Assembly: GCA_964542535.1 (NCBI GenBank)
Contig: CAZIUE010000015.1
Span: forward strand, 1 to 64,000
Reading direction: 5' to 3'
DNA from: Pseudopelobacter sp964542535
Lineage (GTDB): Bacteria; Desulfobacterota; Desulfuromonadia; Geobacterales; Pseudopelobacteraceae
Length of the DNA: 64,000 nt
The position numbers and the translations under genes are program-made. Numbering within the stretch: position 1 is the first letter of the stretch; every line of letters starts with the position of its first letter. Below, piece by piece: positions 1 to 9,111 of the stretch. A model generated the notes under the pieces. That model was not told where the DNA came from. It saw only the letters and a list, made by a program, of their open reading frames with translations, and did no database searches.

Positions 1-17
1 CCCCCCTGCCGGCCCCC

Positions 18-51
18 GAACCCCCCGTCGAAATACCTCGACGGGGGGTTC
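18..51 (+). terminator. Rho-independent terminator of an upstream gene
   Basis: A perfect 12-bp GC-rich stem (19-30 with 39-50) closes an 8-nt loop and is followed by a pyrimidine-rich run ending in CTTTGCTTT. It probably ends a transcript entering from the left edge and insulates the hyp operon. The T-tract is weak, so termination efficiency is uncertain. Confidence 0.7.
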
Positions 52-210
52 TTTGCTTTGAGGGGAGATTCATCCTGTTACGCAGGGGCAAAGGTTCGTG
101 AAAAAATACTTTAGCTCGGGAACAAAATGTGAGACTATCGTCAACCATATATTGGGAAGGCGCCGGAAGGTGACCTGTGTCAGAGATCGCTCGTATGCTG
201 GGAACTAGTG

Positions 211-543
211 ATGCATGAGTTAACCATTATGAAAAACGTGGTGGCAATCTGCGAGCAGAATGCTGCCGGGAATCGCGTGAAGTCGGTTACTCTGGATGTG
301 GGCGAACTGTCCGGTATTGTCCCGGGAGCCTTGGAGTTCTGTTTCGAGTCCTGTACCAGAGGGACTCTTCTGGAAGGGGCGCGCCTTACGATTAACATTA
401 TCGAACCCCAAGTGCGGTGCACCAGCTGCGAGGCCCGTTTCGGAGCCAAGGCCTATCACGCCTCGTGTCCGGAGTGTGGCTGTTTTGATATCGAGATCCT
501 TTTCGGCGAGGAACTGCGGGTAAAGGAACTGGAGGTAGAGTAA
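211..543 (+). CDS. hypA: Hydrogenase nickel-insertion accessory protein HypA
   Basis: Nickel metallochaperone that works with HypB to load Ni into the large subunit of NiFe hydrogenase. The protein begins MHELTIM; in this family His2 next to the initiator Met is a nickel ligand. A GTG lies directly upstream at 208, but I chose ATG 211 because it places His at residue 2. The zinc site is visible as two CxxC pairs in the C-terminal half (CTSC and CPEC). At 110 residues it has the usual family length. It is the first gene of hypABFCDE and ends 4 nt before hypB, implying coupled translation. Confidence 0.95.
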   Translation: MHELTIMKNVVAICEQNAAGNRVKSVTLDVGELSGIVPGALEFCFESCTRGTLLEGARLTINIIEPQVRCTSCEARFGAKAYHASCPECGCFDIEILFGEELRVKELEVE

Positions 544-547
544 CGTT

Positions 548-1357
548 ATGTGTACGACATGCGGTTGCCCCACCGGGGGAGAACATTCACATGATCATGA
601 CCATGATCATGGTCACGATCATAGTCATACCCATGATGGCCATCACCACGGAGACGGTCATCATCACCACCACGAGCATGCCGAAACCGGACAGACCCGC
701 ACGATCAGCGTCGAGACCGATATTCTCGACCGTAACAACCGTCTAGCTGCGACCAACCGGATGCTGTTCGCCGGACAGGGGATATTTACGCTCAACCTGG
801 TGAGTTCGCCCGGTTCCGGCAAGACGACCCTTCTGGAGCGAACCCTCAGGGATCTGGCCGGATCAGTGCGCTGCGCCGTGATCGAGGGTGATCAGCAGAC
901 CGACAACGATGCGCAACGCATTGCCGCTACCGGGGTGCCGGTCAAGCAGATTAACACCGGAGCAGGATGCCATCTTGATGCCCACATGATTCTCCACGCG
1001 GCTGCGGAATTCGACCTGTCCGGCCTTGACCTGCTGTTCATCGAAAATGTGGGAAACCTGGTCTGTCCCGCCTCCTTTGACCTGGGTGAAAACCACAAGG
1101 TTGCGGTCCTCTCCGTGACCGAGGGGGAGGATAAGCCGCTTAAATATCCCCACATGTTCCATGCGGCGGATGTCATGATTCTCAACAAGATCGATTTGCT
1201 TCCCCATCTGAAGTTTGATGTGAATACGTGTTGTGAACTGGCCCGCAGGGTCAATCCGGCCATCACTATCTTCGAGGTATCTGCCCAGACCGGGGAGGGG
1301 ATGGACCGCTGGTACGACTGGCTCTCCCAGGGGATTGCAAAGGCTGCTTCGAAATAG
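548..1357 (+). CDS. hypB: Hydrogenase nickel-incorporation GTPase HypB
   Basis: SIMIBI-class GTPase that delivers nickel to hydrogenase together with HypA. The N-terminus has CxxCGC, the high-affinity Ni site of E. coli-type HypB. A His/Asp/Gly-rich stretch follows at about residues 13-46, the nickel-storage feature of rhizobial HypB. The G domain shows a P-loop (SSPGSGKTT, about residue 80), metal-site Cys/His (GAGCHLD), and NKIDLLP for guanine recognition. Length 269 aa. It sits between hypA and hypF with short gaps. Having both the CxxCGC motif and a long His tail suggests it stores as well as transfers nickel. Confidence 0.96.
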   Translation: MCTTCGCPTGGEHSHDHDHDHGHDHSHTHDGHHHGDGHHHHHEHAETGQTRTISVETDILDRNNRLAATNRMLFAGQGIFTLNLVSSPGSGKTTLLERTLRDLAGSVRCAVIEGDQQTDNDAQRIAATGVPVKQINTGAGCHLDAHMILHAAAEFDLSGLDLLFIENVGNLVCPASFDLGENHKVAVLSVTEGEDKPLKYPHMFHAADVMILNKIDLLPHLKFDVNTCCELARRVNPAITIFEVSAQTGEGMDRWYDWLSQGIAKAASK

Positions 1358-1387
1358 GGCGACCGGAGCGTAAAGTAGGGGGAGCAG

Positions 1388-3706
1388 GTGGTGAGCGGTC
1401 CGCGGGAGAGGCTCAGGGTCGAGGTCGAGGGTATTGTGCAGGGGGTCGGCTTTCGGCCGTTTGTCTACCGACTGGCCGCACGTCACGGAATCAGCGGCTG
1501 GGTCAGGAACACTCCGGCGGGTGTGCTCCTGGAAGGGGAAGGGGAACGGTCGAACCTGTCCGCGTTCCTGCATGACCTGTGCACCCAGGCGCCGCCGCTG
1601 GCCACGGTCAGCAATATCCGTAGCGAACGGCTCGCTTCCGCCGGCGGTGAGGGTTTTTCAATCCTGCCCAGCAGCGGTGGAGAGAATGCGGCCCAGATCT
1701 CGCCTGACTGCGATGTCTGTGAAGAGTGTCTGGGAGAACTCTTCGATCCGAATGACCGCCGCTACCTCTATCCGTTTATCAACTGCACCAATTGCGGTCC
1801 CCGTTATTCCATCATCACCGCCATCCCGTATGATCGTCGTTTCACCACCATGGATTCGTTCACCATGTGCGCCGACTGCCGCGCCGAGTATGAGGATCCC
1901 TCCAACCGTCGCTTTCATGCCCAACCCAACGCCTGCCCGGTGTGCGGACCCCATATCAGGCTGGTTGACCGCCGTGGTCGCGTCCTGGTCGGAGAGGGGG
2001 CAACGCATGATGCCGACTGCCTGCGAGGCGCGATCCAGCTCCTGCAAACAGGGGGTATCCTGGCAATCAAGGGGATCGGAGGCTACCATCTGGCGGTGGA
2101 TGCCTGCAATGAGGCTGCGGTGGCCGAGTTGCGCCGGCGTAAGCAGCGGGACGAGAAGCCCTTTGCCCTCATGGCGCCGGACTTTGAGCTGGTCCGGGAG
2201 TTCGCCCACTGCGGAGATGTCGAGCAGCGGCTCATGGCCGGGCCCGAACGCCCCATCGTGCTTCTGCCCAAGCGCGCGGACGCTCCCATCGCGCCGCTGG
2301 TGGCGCCGGGAAACGGCTACTTCGGTGTGATGCTCCCGTCAACGCCCCTGCATCACCTTCTGCTCAGGGAGGGTTTTGTTGCCCTGGTCATGACCAGCGG
2401 CAACCTTTCGGACGAACCGATCGCCTATCGGGACGACGAGGCGAGAGCGCGGTTGGCCGCCATTGCCGATCAGTTTCTGGTCCACAATCGTGGGATTCAT
2501 GTCCGCGCCGACGATTCGGTCATCAGGGTCTTTCATGACAGCCCGCTCTTTCTGCGTCGCTCCCGGGGCTACGTGCCGCGGGGGATCAGGCTGCCGGCGG
2601 AGCAGCCATCCGTGCTGGCGGTGGGAGGCGAGCTTAAGGCAACGGTCTGTCTTACCCGTGGCGATCGCGCGTTTCTGAGCCAGCATGTCGGCGACCTTAA
2701 GAACAGTGCTACGCTCCGTTCGCTGGACGAGACCGTCGCACACCTGGAGAACATCCTGGAGATCACTCCGTCGGTGGTGGCCCACGATCTGCACCCCGAT
2801 TATCTCTCCACTTCCTATGCCGCGGATCTTCAGAAACTCCCCCGGATCGCCGTACAGCACCACCACGCCCATCTTGCCTCCTGTATGGCCGAAAACGGCC
2901 TTGAGGGAGATGTCATCGGTGTCATCTTCGACGGCACCGGCTACGGTCCGGACGGCACCATCTGGGGGGGGGAGTTCCTGGTGGGAGGGTACCGCGAGTT
3001 CCGGCGCCAGGGACATTTTCGACAGCTTGCCATGCCGGGGGGGGACGCGGCCGTACGTGAACCGTATCGCATGGCGCTCTCCTGGCTCTTCGATGCCGGG
3101 ATGCGTGACTTCTCCACCCTTGCGCTTCCCTGTCTTGAGGGGGTCTCCATCGCGGAGCGGAAGCTGCTGCTCAGGATGCTGGAACGCGGCCTCAACGCTC
3201 CCCTTACCTCCAGCTGCGGCCGGCTCTTCGACGCCGTCTCCGCCCTGCTGGGGGTGCGGAGCAGGATCAGCTACGAGGGACAGGCTGCCATCGAACTGGA
3301 GGCCCTGGCGGAACGGTCGGCCGATGCCGGAGTGTATTCCTTCTCCATCGAGGAATCCGACACGGCGCTGGTCCTGGATCTGCGTCCGTCGGTGGAACGA
3401 CTGCGTGCCGAATTGGAGCGGGGAACCTCCCCTGCCTCCCTGGCCCGTCGCTTTCATAACACCGTAGCCGCGGCAGCGGCCACGATGTGCGAGCGCATTC
3501 GCGGATTGAGCGGAGTCGATCGCGTCGTCCTGTCCGGAGGAGTATTCCAGAACAAACTCCTGGCCGAGGGCACCTTCACGCTGTTGGCGGAGCGGGGATT
3601 CCGGGTCTTCACCCATCGTCTGGTTCCGCCCGGTGACGGAGGGCTGGCACTGGGGCAGGCGGTTGTCGCAGGGTTCAGGGAGCGGGAAAGTGGTGTGTCC
3701 GACTGA
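1388..3706 (+). CDS. hypF: Carbamoyltransferase HypF (hydrogenase CN ligand synthesis)
   Basis: Makes carbamoyl-AMP from carbamoyl phosphate and ATP and transfers the carbamoyl group to the C-terminal Cys of HypE, the precursor of the cyanide ligands. All domains are visible in order: acylphosphatase-like (about 5-95, VQGVGFRPFVYR), two zinc-finger pairs of the CxxC-x18-CxxC type (about 110-190), a YrdC-like domain (about 205-390, with KGIGGYHLAVDA), and a Kae1-like domain (HHHAHLAS; GGVFQN near the end). At 772 aa it is full length. Two GTG codons lie in tandem at 1388 and 1391, and either may be the start. No structural hydrogenase gene is in the window. Confidence 0.96.
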   Translation: MVSGPRERLRVEVEGIVQGVGFRPFVYRLAARHGISGWVRNTPAGVLLEGEGERSNLSAFLHDLCTQAPPLATVSNIRSERLASAGGEGFSILPSSGGENAAQISPDCDVCEECLGELFDPNDRRYLYPFINCTNCGPRYSIITAIPYDRRFTTMDSFTMCADCRAEYEDPSNRRFHAQPNACPVCGPHIRLVDRRGRVLVGEGATHDADCLRGAIQLLQTGGILAIKGIGGYHLAVDACNEAAVAELRRRKQRDEKPFALMAPDFELVREFAHCGDVEQRLMAGPERPIVLLPKRADAPIAPLVAPGNGYFGVMLPSTPLHHLLLREGFVALVMTSGNLSDEPIAYRDDEARARLAAIADQFLVHNRGIHVRADDSVIRVFHDSPLFLRRSRGYVPRGIRLPAEQPSVLAVGGELKATVCLTRGDRAFLSQHVGDLKNSATLRSLDETVAHLENILEITPSVVAHDLHPDYLSTSYAADLQKLPRIAVQHHHAHLASCMAENGLEGDVIGVIFDGTGYGPDGTIWGGEFLVGGYREFRRQGHFRQLAMPGGDAAVREPYRMALSWLFDAGMRDFSTLALPCLEGVSIAERKLLLRMLERGLNAPLTSSCGRLFDAVSALLGVRSRISYEGQAAIELEALAERSADAGVYSFSIEESDTALVLDLRPSVERLRAELERGTSPASLARRFHNTVAAAAATMCERIRGLSGVDRVVLSGGVFQNKLLAEGTFTLLAERGFRVFTHRLVPPGDGGLALGQAVVAGFRERESGVSD

Positions 3707-3941
3707 GTCGGAAATGTTCCGGAGAGGTGTACAACCGGGAGGAGCCGTGTTTGGCTCCTCCGATATCAACCTGAAAACAGCAGGTAACCGCGGATAGATC
3801 GATCTGACGGCATACCAAAAAGCATCCATTCTGACGATGAATGAGTTTCGTCCGGTTCGCTTGGTTTTGTCCGTGTTTATCCCCTGTATCCGAGTTACAA
3901 CCGCTGGTTAGAGGACTAAAGGCAGGAAGCGGGGAGCAGCT
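3707..3941. other. hypF-hypC spacer with an internal hairpin
   Basis: This is the only sizeable gap inside the hyp operon (235 bp). It contains a perfect 9-bp inverted repeat at 3738-3746/3753-3761 (GGAGGAGCC with GGCTCCTCC, 6-nt loop). No U-tract follows, so it is more likely an mRNA-stability or processing element than a terminator. The rest is lower in GC and could hold a secondary promoter for hypCDE, but I see no convincing -35/-10 pair. Confidence 0.4.
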
Positions 3942-4178
3942 ATGTGTCTGGCAATACCGATGAGGGTGATACACATTGACGGCGATACCATCGTGGCCGA
4001 GATCGACGGAGTGAAGCGTGAGGCAAGCCTGATGATCATTGGTGACGAGATCCGGGTGGGGGATTATGTGGTCGTCCATGCCGGCTTTGTCATCTCCCGG
4101 ATGGATGAGGACGAGGCCCACATCACCCTGGAGATGATGAAGGAGATGAAAGTCGAATCCGGCGCTGCTTCGGCCTGA
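3942..4178 (+). CDS. hypC: Hydrogenase assembly chaperone HypC
   Basis: Small OB-fold chaperone that carries the Fe(CN)2(CO) unit with HypD and delivers it to the hydrogenase large-subunit precursor. It starts with the family signature MCLAIPM; Cys2 is the essential thiol that contacts iron and the large subunit. At 78 aa it is typical. It lies after a 235-bp gap from hypF and 66 bp before hypD. A HypC/HybG-type chaperone is assigned on length and signature; which hydrogenase it serves cannot be told here. Confidence 0.95.
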   Translation: MCLAIPMRVIHIDGDTIVAEIDGVKREASLMIIGDEIRVGDYVVVHAGFVISRMDEDEAHITLEMMKEMKVESGAASA

Positions 4179-4244
4179 GGCCGCGGAGCATGACGGGGCG
4201 ACCGGCGGTCGTCGTGGGGACGTCCCCCGGGACATGAGGTAGTC

Positions 4245-5336
4245 ATGAATTATATGGATGAATTCCGTGACCGGGAGGTTGTTCTCGGCTATGGGACGCG
4301 GATCAGGAAACTTGCCGGACAGCGCGGGAAGCCGATGACCTTCATGGAGGTCTGCGGCACCCACACCATGTCCATCTACCAGTACGGCATTCGCAGCCTG
4401 CTTCCCGAGGGGGTGCGGCTCATCTCCGGCCCGGGCTGCCCGGTCTGCGTCACCCCTAACCGCTACATCGACCGGGCCCTGGCCCTGAGCCGGCTCCCCG
4501 AGGTCATCATTGCCACCTTCGGCGACATGCTGCGGGTTCCCGGCTCCCATTCGTCACTCATGGAAGAGCGCGCCCGGGGAGCGGACGTGAGGGTGGTCTA
4601 CTCTCCTCTGGATGCCGTTGCTCTTGCCAGAAAGCATCCCGCCAGGAAGGTCGTCTTCCTGGGGGTCGGCTTCGAGACGACCGCTCCCGCCATCGCCGCC
4701 AGCATCATGGCGGCCGGGAGGGAGGGGCTCGGCAACTATCTGGTGCTGGCGGCACACAAGACCATCCCCTATCCCATGGAGGTGCTTGCCAGCGATCCGG
4801 AGCTGAAAATCGACGGCTATATCTGTCCCGCCCACGTGAGTGCCATCATCGGCGCCGCCGCCTTCCGCGGGCTGGCCGAGCAGCGCGGTGTCCCCTGCGT
4901 GGTGACCGGTTTCGAACCGGCCGATGTCATGCAGGGAGTTGAGATGCTGGCCCGCCAGGTGGTAGCCGGGGAAAGCCGTGTGGAGAACCAGTACAGCCGG
5001 GTGGTGACCTGGGAGGGAAACCGCAAGGCCCAGGAGGTACTGGCCCAGGTGTTCGACGTCTGTGATGCCGAGTGGCGCGGTATCGGCGTCATTCCCGGCA
5101 GCGGCCTGAAAATCGCCGCGGCCTATGCCGCCCACGACGCCGAGAACGTCCTGCCGGTTTCCGTTGAGGAGACGCGTGAGCACCAGGGGTGCCGCTGTGG
5201 CGAGATCCTGCGGGGGAAGGTGTCCCCCTTCGACTGCCCCCTGTTCGATACGGTCTGCACTCCGGAATCACCCGTGGGGGCCTGCATGGTCTCCAGCGAG
5301 GGGACCTGCGCCGCGGCCTACAAGTACGGCAGGTAG
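4245..5336 (+). CDS. hypD: Hydrogenase maturation iron-sulfur protein HypD
   Basis: Scaffold on which CN and CO ligands are attached to iron, in complex with HypC. Conserved motifs are present: FMEVCGTHTM (about residue 30), GPGCPVCVTP (about 65), and the C-terminal [4Fe-4S] region with Cys residues in CRCGEILRG, DCPLFD, VCTPESP, GACMVSSEG and TCAA. At 363 aa it is full length. ATG 4245 is preceded by GAGG with good spacing. It is followed after 46 nt by hypE. Confidence 0.96.
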   Translation: MNYMDEFRDREVVLGYGTRIRKLAGQRGKPMTFMEVCGTHTMSIYQYGIRSLLPEGVRLISGPGCPVCVTPNRYIDRALALSRLPEVIIATFGDMLRVPGSHSSLMEERARGADVRVVYSPLDAVALARKHPARKVVFLGVGFETTAPAIAASIMAAGREGLGNYLVLAAHKTIPYPMEVLASDPELKIDGYICPAHVSAIIGAAAFRGLAEQRGVPCVVTGFEPADVMQGVEMLARQVVAGESRVENQYSRVVTWEGNRKAQEVLAQVFDVCDAEWRGIGVIPGSGLKIAAAYAAHDAENVLPVSVEETREHQGCRCGEILRGKVSPFDCPLFDTVCTPESPVGACMVSSEGTCAAAYKYGR

Positions 5337-5382
5337 GCGAACACTATTTTCAGCTCCGGCCTGGCCGGATCAGGAGTACTAC

Positions 5383-6396
5383 GTGGACAACGACCTCATT
5401 CTTCTGGGTCATGGCAGCGGCGGGAAACTCTCCCACCAGCTGCTCTCGGACCTGGTCATTCCCACCCTGTCGGGCATACCGCCCGCCGGGCAGAACGACG
5501 CGGCCGTGGTGACCCACAACGGCCAGCGTTTTGCATTTACCACCGATTCCTACGTGGTGGACCCGCTCTTCTTCCCGGGGGGCAACATCGGTTCCCTGGC
5601 GGTGAACGGCACGATCAACGACCTGGCCATGATGGGGGCCAGACCGCTCTACCTGAGCGTTGGGCTGATCATGGAAGAGGGCTTCAGCAGGGCCGAACTT
5701 CAGGAGATCCTCGCTTCCATGCGTGCGGCCGCGGACGGGGCGGGAGTGGCCATCGTCACCGGCGATACCAAGGTGGTTCCCCGGGGAAAGGCGGACCGGA
5801 TCTTCATCAACACTTCCGGCCTGGGGGTCATCGAACATGACCTGGTTATCGGCGGCAACTGTGCCCGGCCCGGCGACCGGGTGCTGATCAACGGCGCCAT
5901 CGGCGACCACGGCATCGCGGTCATGGCCAGGCGCGAAGGGCTCGACCTGGAGAGCGACATCAAAAGCGACTGCGCGGCCCTGAACGGCCTTGTGGCGGAA
6001 ATCCTCCAGGAGGGGGAGGCGGTGCATGTCCTGCGCGACCCGACCCGCGGCGGCGTTGCCACCACCCTCAAGGAGATCGCCCTCCAGTCCCGGGTCGGCA
6101 TCACCCTGCACGAACGGGCGCTCCCCTACAACGGTGCGGTCAAGGGGGTCTGTGCCATCCTCGGTCTTGATCCGCTCTACGTTGCCAACGAGGGGAAACT
6201 GCTGGTGGTGGCGGCGCCCGGGGCTGCCGACGCGGTGCTGGAGCGGATGCGCGCCCACCCTCTGGGACACGGTGCAGCCATCATCGGTGAGGTGACCGGC
6301 GAGGATGACCGGGGCAGGCTGGAGATCGAAACCCTGTCCGGGGGCACCAGGGCCGTGGAGATGCTGGCTGGTGAGCAGCTGCCCCGCATCTGCTGA
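5383..6396 (+). CDS. hypE: Carbamoyl dehydratase HypE
   Basis: Dehydrates the carbamoyl group placed on its C-terminal Cys by HypF, giving the thiocyanate that donates CN to HypCD-bound iron. The open frame runs upstream to 5125 through hypD. The true start is GTG 5383, because CAGGAG lies at ideal spacing (5371-5376) and the product then opens with the family motif ILLGHGSGGKL. AIR-synthase-like motifs follow (TDSYVVDPLFFPGGNIG, DPTRGGVATTL), and it ends in PRIC, the functional C-terminal PRxC tail. Length 337 aa. It is the last hyp gene. Confidence 0.95.
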   Translation: MDNDLILLGHGSGGKLSHQLLSDLVIPTLSGIPPAGQNDAAVVTHNGQRFAFTTDSYVVDPLFFPGGNIGSLAVNGTINDLAMMGARPLYLSVGLIMEEGFSRAELQEILASMRAAADGAGVAIVTGDTKVVPRGKADRIFINTSGLGVIEHDLVIGGNCARPGDRVLINGAIGDHGIAVMARREGLDLESDIKSDCAALNGLVAEILQEGEAVHVLRDPTRGGVATTLKEIALQSRVGITLHERALPYNGAVKGVCAILGLDPLYVANEGKLLVVAAPGAADAVLERMRAHPLGHGAAIIGEVTGEDDRGRLEIETLSGGTRAVEMLAGEQLPRIC

Positions 6397-6686
6397 ACCG
6401 TGTGACCGGTCCCTGCATGTCCCGCGGCGTGCTGTCACTCTGCCCTGTGGTAAGGTTATCTGAATACGTAATGCCGGACCGCCGGAGAGGCTGAAAGGGT
6501 CTGGACCACGGCGCCGCCACCGGCGGTGCGACCGTCGGTCCGGGTGAATCTTCGTCGAACCGTTCCATGCCGCACAACGTGCCCAGGGCAGCGGCCTTTC
6601 AGACACGGGGAAGGAGACGTCATGGATTCAGGGGTATACTCTGGATGCCGACTCCGGCATGAGACCAGCCAGGAGGTGTTCTGGAT

Positions 6687-8024
6687 ATGATGAGCGGAAA
6701 CGGGCCGAACGCCATACCCGCCCTGCTGATTCCCGACGATCCGCAGCGCTGGCGGGGGATGAAGGGGAAGCTGTTCAGTCTGCTGCGTTTCTGCTACCTG
6801 GTCGTGACCGGCTTTTCCCTCCACCAGGGGGCGCTGCGTGCCGCTGCCCTGACCTACACGACCATACTCTCCCTCGTCCCTGTCCTGGCCATCGCTTTTG
6901 CCATCCTCAAGGGGCTGGGGGCTCAGAACACCCTCGAACCGGTGCTGCAGAGGGTTGCCGGAGACTCCCAGGAAACCATTTCCCGCATCATCGACTACGT
7001 CAACAACACCAACTTCAAATCCATCGGCGCCATCGGCCTGCTGGTTCTGGTGGTGACGGTCATTTCGCTTCTGGGAAGCATTGAAATGGCCTTCAACACG
7101 ATCTGGGGAGTGCGGGAGACCCGCTCGCTGCAGCGGCGTTTCAGCGACTATCTCAGCGTGGTGGTCGTGGGGCCGATCCTGATCCTGGTGGCCACGAGCG
7201 TGACCAGCTCCCTGCAGAACCAGTGGATCGTCAGATGGCTGCTGCAGCACGAATATTTCGGTGGCGCCGTCCTGCTCGTCTTCAGGCTGCTGCCCTACGT
7301 AAGCGTCTGGATCGCCCTGGTGTTCCTCTACCTCTTTATTCCCAACACCCGTGTGCGTTTTCCCTCGGCACTCCTGGGGGGAGTGCTGGCAGGTACGGCC
7401 TGGCAGCTTGCCCAGTGGGGGTACTTTCACTTTCAGGTGGGGGTCGCCAATTACAATGCCATCTACGGTACCCTGGCGGCGCTGCCCATATTTCTGGTCT
7501 GGGTCTACACCAGCTGGCTGATCGTGCTCCTGGGGGTGGAGATCGTCTGCGTCCACCAGCAGGGCAGGTCCGTCGGTCTGTTCTTTCGTGGCGATACGCC
7601 CAGTCAGGTTTCCCGCGAGGAACGAGCCCTGGCGTTGATGGTTCAGGTCTGCCGGCACTTCCGGGAGGGAGGCGGGCCGCCGGGGACGGCGCACCTGGCG
7701 GAAGAGCTGTCTCTGGACCGGGAGCAGGCGCGGGAAGGGGTTGAAACGCTGGCCCGGCTGGGGTATCTGCTCCAAACCGCCACCGCTGAGCCGGGTTGGC
7801 TCCCGAGCCGGGAACCGTCCGGCATAGAGATCGGTGAACTGCTGGCCGCGCTGCGCGGGACAGGCGGGGCGGAGCATAACGGGAACGGCGCCATGGCACT
7901 GGCGGCGGGGGTCATCCGTTGCGCCGCCGAACAGAGCCGCCGGTCGCTGGAAGGAATGACGCTGGATGATCTGCTGGCGGGGAGAGACGGCCCGGGCGCC
8001 CCTTCCGGTCACCGGGGCGGGTGA
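6687..8024 (+). CDS. YihY/BrkB-family inner-membrane protein
   Basis: Polytopic membrane protein of the YihY (formerly RNase BN) family, of unknown biochemical role. The N-terminal half (about residues 30-280) contains the conserved ALTYTTILSLVPVLAI segment and several hydrophobic helices, ending near YTSWLIVLLGVEIV. About 160 C-terminal residues form a soluble extension that looks like a winged-helix/MarR-type fold (LAEELSLDREQAREGVETLARLGYLL). AGGAGG at 6671 precedes tandem ATGs at 6687 and 6690. The 290 bp between hypE and this gene contain no other gene, so it probably has its own promoter. Function not inferred. Confidence 0.85.
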   Translation: MMSGNGPNAIPALLIPDDPQRWRGMKGKLFSLLRFCYLVVTGFSLHQGALRAAALTYTTILSLVPVLAIAFAILKGLGAQNTLEPVLQRVAGDSQETISRIIDYVNNTNFKSIGAIGLLVLVVTVISLLGSIEMAFNTIWGVRETRSLQRRFSDYLSVVVVGPILILVATSVTSSLQNQWIVRWLLQHEYFGGAVLLVFRLLPYVSVWIALVFLYLFIPNTRVRFPSALLGGVLAGTAWQLAQWGYFHFQVGVANYNAIYGTLAALPIFLVWVYTSWLIVLLGVEIVCVHQQGRSVGLFFRGDTPSQVSREERALALMVQVCRHFREGGGPPGTAHLAEELSLDREQAREGVETLARLGYLLQTATAEPGWLPSREPSGIEIGELLAALRGTGGAEHNGNGAMALAAGVIRCAAEQSRRSLEGMTLDDLLAGRDGPGAPSGHRGG

Positions 8025-8062
8025 GTGCCGAATGATGCGTCGTGGCTTGCCGGGAGACGTTG

Positions 8063-8578
8063 TCAGCCCAACTGGGCGGCCGGCTGGCGCGACAGGTCCA
8101 GGTGGGTCAGGTAGAGCCGCAGGTGGAACTCCCGTTGGTGGTAGTCCGGCTCCATGTGCTCGCACAAGCGGTAGAAGGCCCTGTCGTGCTCCTTCTCTTT
8201 CAGGTGCGCCAGTTCGTGCACCAGGATCAGCCTCAGAAAGTCGATCGGGGCGTCCCTGAAGAGCGCGGCTACCCGGATTTCATGCTTTGCTTTGAGCCGT
8301 CCACCCTGAACTCTGGAGATGAACCCGTGACTTCCCAACGCATTCCGGGTCATCTGGAGTCTGCCGTCGTAGACGACCCTGCTTAAGGGGTGGGAGGTGC
8401 GCAGGAAGCGGTTCTTTAACGCAACGGCATAGTCGTAGAGCGCCGTGTCGGTCCTGATGTCGTGAAAAGTCGGGTAGGCCCGTTTCAGGAAGTCGTCCAC
8501 CCTGCCTTCCGCGATCATTCTGCTCACCTGGAGGGTGACCTGCCGGGGGTATCCCGCAAGATAGTCCGTCTGCCGCAT
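8063..8578 (-). CDS. YgjP-like M48-family metallopeptidase
   Basis: Putative zinc metallopeptidase of the YgjP/WLM group. The zinc motif is clear: VHELAHLKEKEHDRAFY (HExxH at about 123-127), then CEHMEPDYHQRE, the third-ligand region typical of YgjP. At 171 aa it is somewhat shorter than E. coli YgjP, mostly at the N-terminus. It has a good AAAGGAG site 9 nt before ATG. It converges on the yihY-like gene with a 38-bp gap. Substrate unknown. Confidence 0.82.
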   Translation of the reverse strand: MRQTDYLAGYPRQVTLQVSRMIAEGRVDDFLKRAYPTFHDIRTDTALYDYAVALKNRFLRTSHPLSRVVYDGRLQMTRNALGSHGFISRVQGGRLKAKHEIRVAALFRDAPIDFLRLILVHELAHLKEKEHDRAFYRLCEHMEPDYHQREFHLRLYLTHLDLSRQPAAQLG

Positions 8579-8786
8579 GTTCCGCCGTTCTCCTTTGCTC
8601 GCCGTTTCCGAAGCCGGTCGCGCATCATCGCCGATCAGGGAACGAAAGACAACCCCCTACCGGTTCTGCCCCCTGTTTCCACCATTGCCCGGAAAACGGT
8701 GCGCCTCCACCCTGGGTGGGGCGACCGGGTGTTTCCCGCCCGAAGCTCCGGGAACCGGCCGGCGGTGTCGGCGAACTTTCCCTCGC

Positions 8787-8918
8787 TCACCCCTTGAACA
8801 GCAGATAAACCAGGTTGTTCGGGCACCCCAGCTCCGGTTCCCTGCACAGGGCGTACAGCACCGCTCCGGCGGTGAGCAGCGCGAGGATGATATAGAATGC
8901 CAGCCTGGACGGTTTCAC
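8787..8918 (-). CDS. Small single-pass membrane protein (43 aa)
   Basis: A 43-codon frame starting at GTG 8918, with AAGGAGG about 6 nt upstream, which decides this start over the longer frame open to 9020. The product begins VKPSRLAFYIILALL, has one hydrophobic helix (about residues 6-24) and a short polar tail with two cysteines (LCREPELGC). Not recognised as a known family. The strong ribosome-binding site and typical membrane topology are the evidence that it is real. Confidence 0.5.
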   Translation of the reverse strand: MKPSRLAFYIILALLTAGAVLYALCREPELGCPNNLVYLLFKG

Positions 8919-9059
8919 GCTCTCCTCCTTGTCGCGTTCTGGTTCAAGTGTACCACGAAGCCCGGGGCCGAGAGCCTGACGGCGTCCCTCTTTAACCATC
9001 CCTGATGCCGTCCATTCCACGGACCGCCCCCTGTTCTGGTCGGATCCCGGTTCCGTGTG

Positions 9060-9087
9060 TCACATATGTTGCAAAAAAGTCACATAT
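9060..9087 (+). repeat. TCACATAT direct repeats upstream of the lipid-operon promoter
   Basis: Two identical octamers, TCACATAT at 9060-9067 and 9080-9087, are exactly 20 bp apart start to start, about two helical turns. They sit 25-50 bp upstream of the -35 element of the next promoter. The geometry suggests an activator or repressor site on one face of the DNA. Which protein binds is unknown. Confidence 0.4.
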
Positions 9088-9111
9088 TTAGGGGCAACGG
9101 GCTAAAACTTC

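Noticed and set aside
590..690. Short repeats of CATGATCATG and CAC-rich units, possibly a tandem-repeat locus
   Set aside because: They are codons of the His-rich tail of HypB, a known nickel-storage feature, not a separate repeat or CRISPR.
2339..3829. 496-codon minus-strand frame opposite hypF
   Set aside because: Shadow of hypF; composition is that of reversed codons and nothing in it resembles a family.
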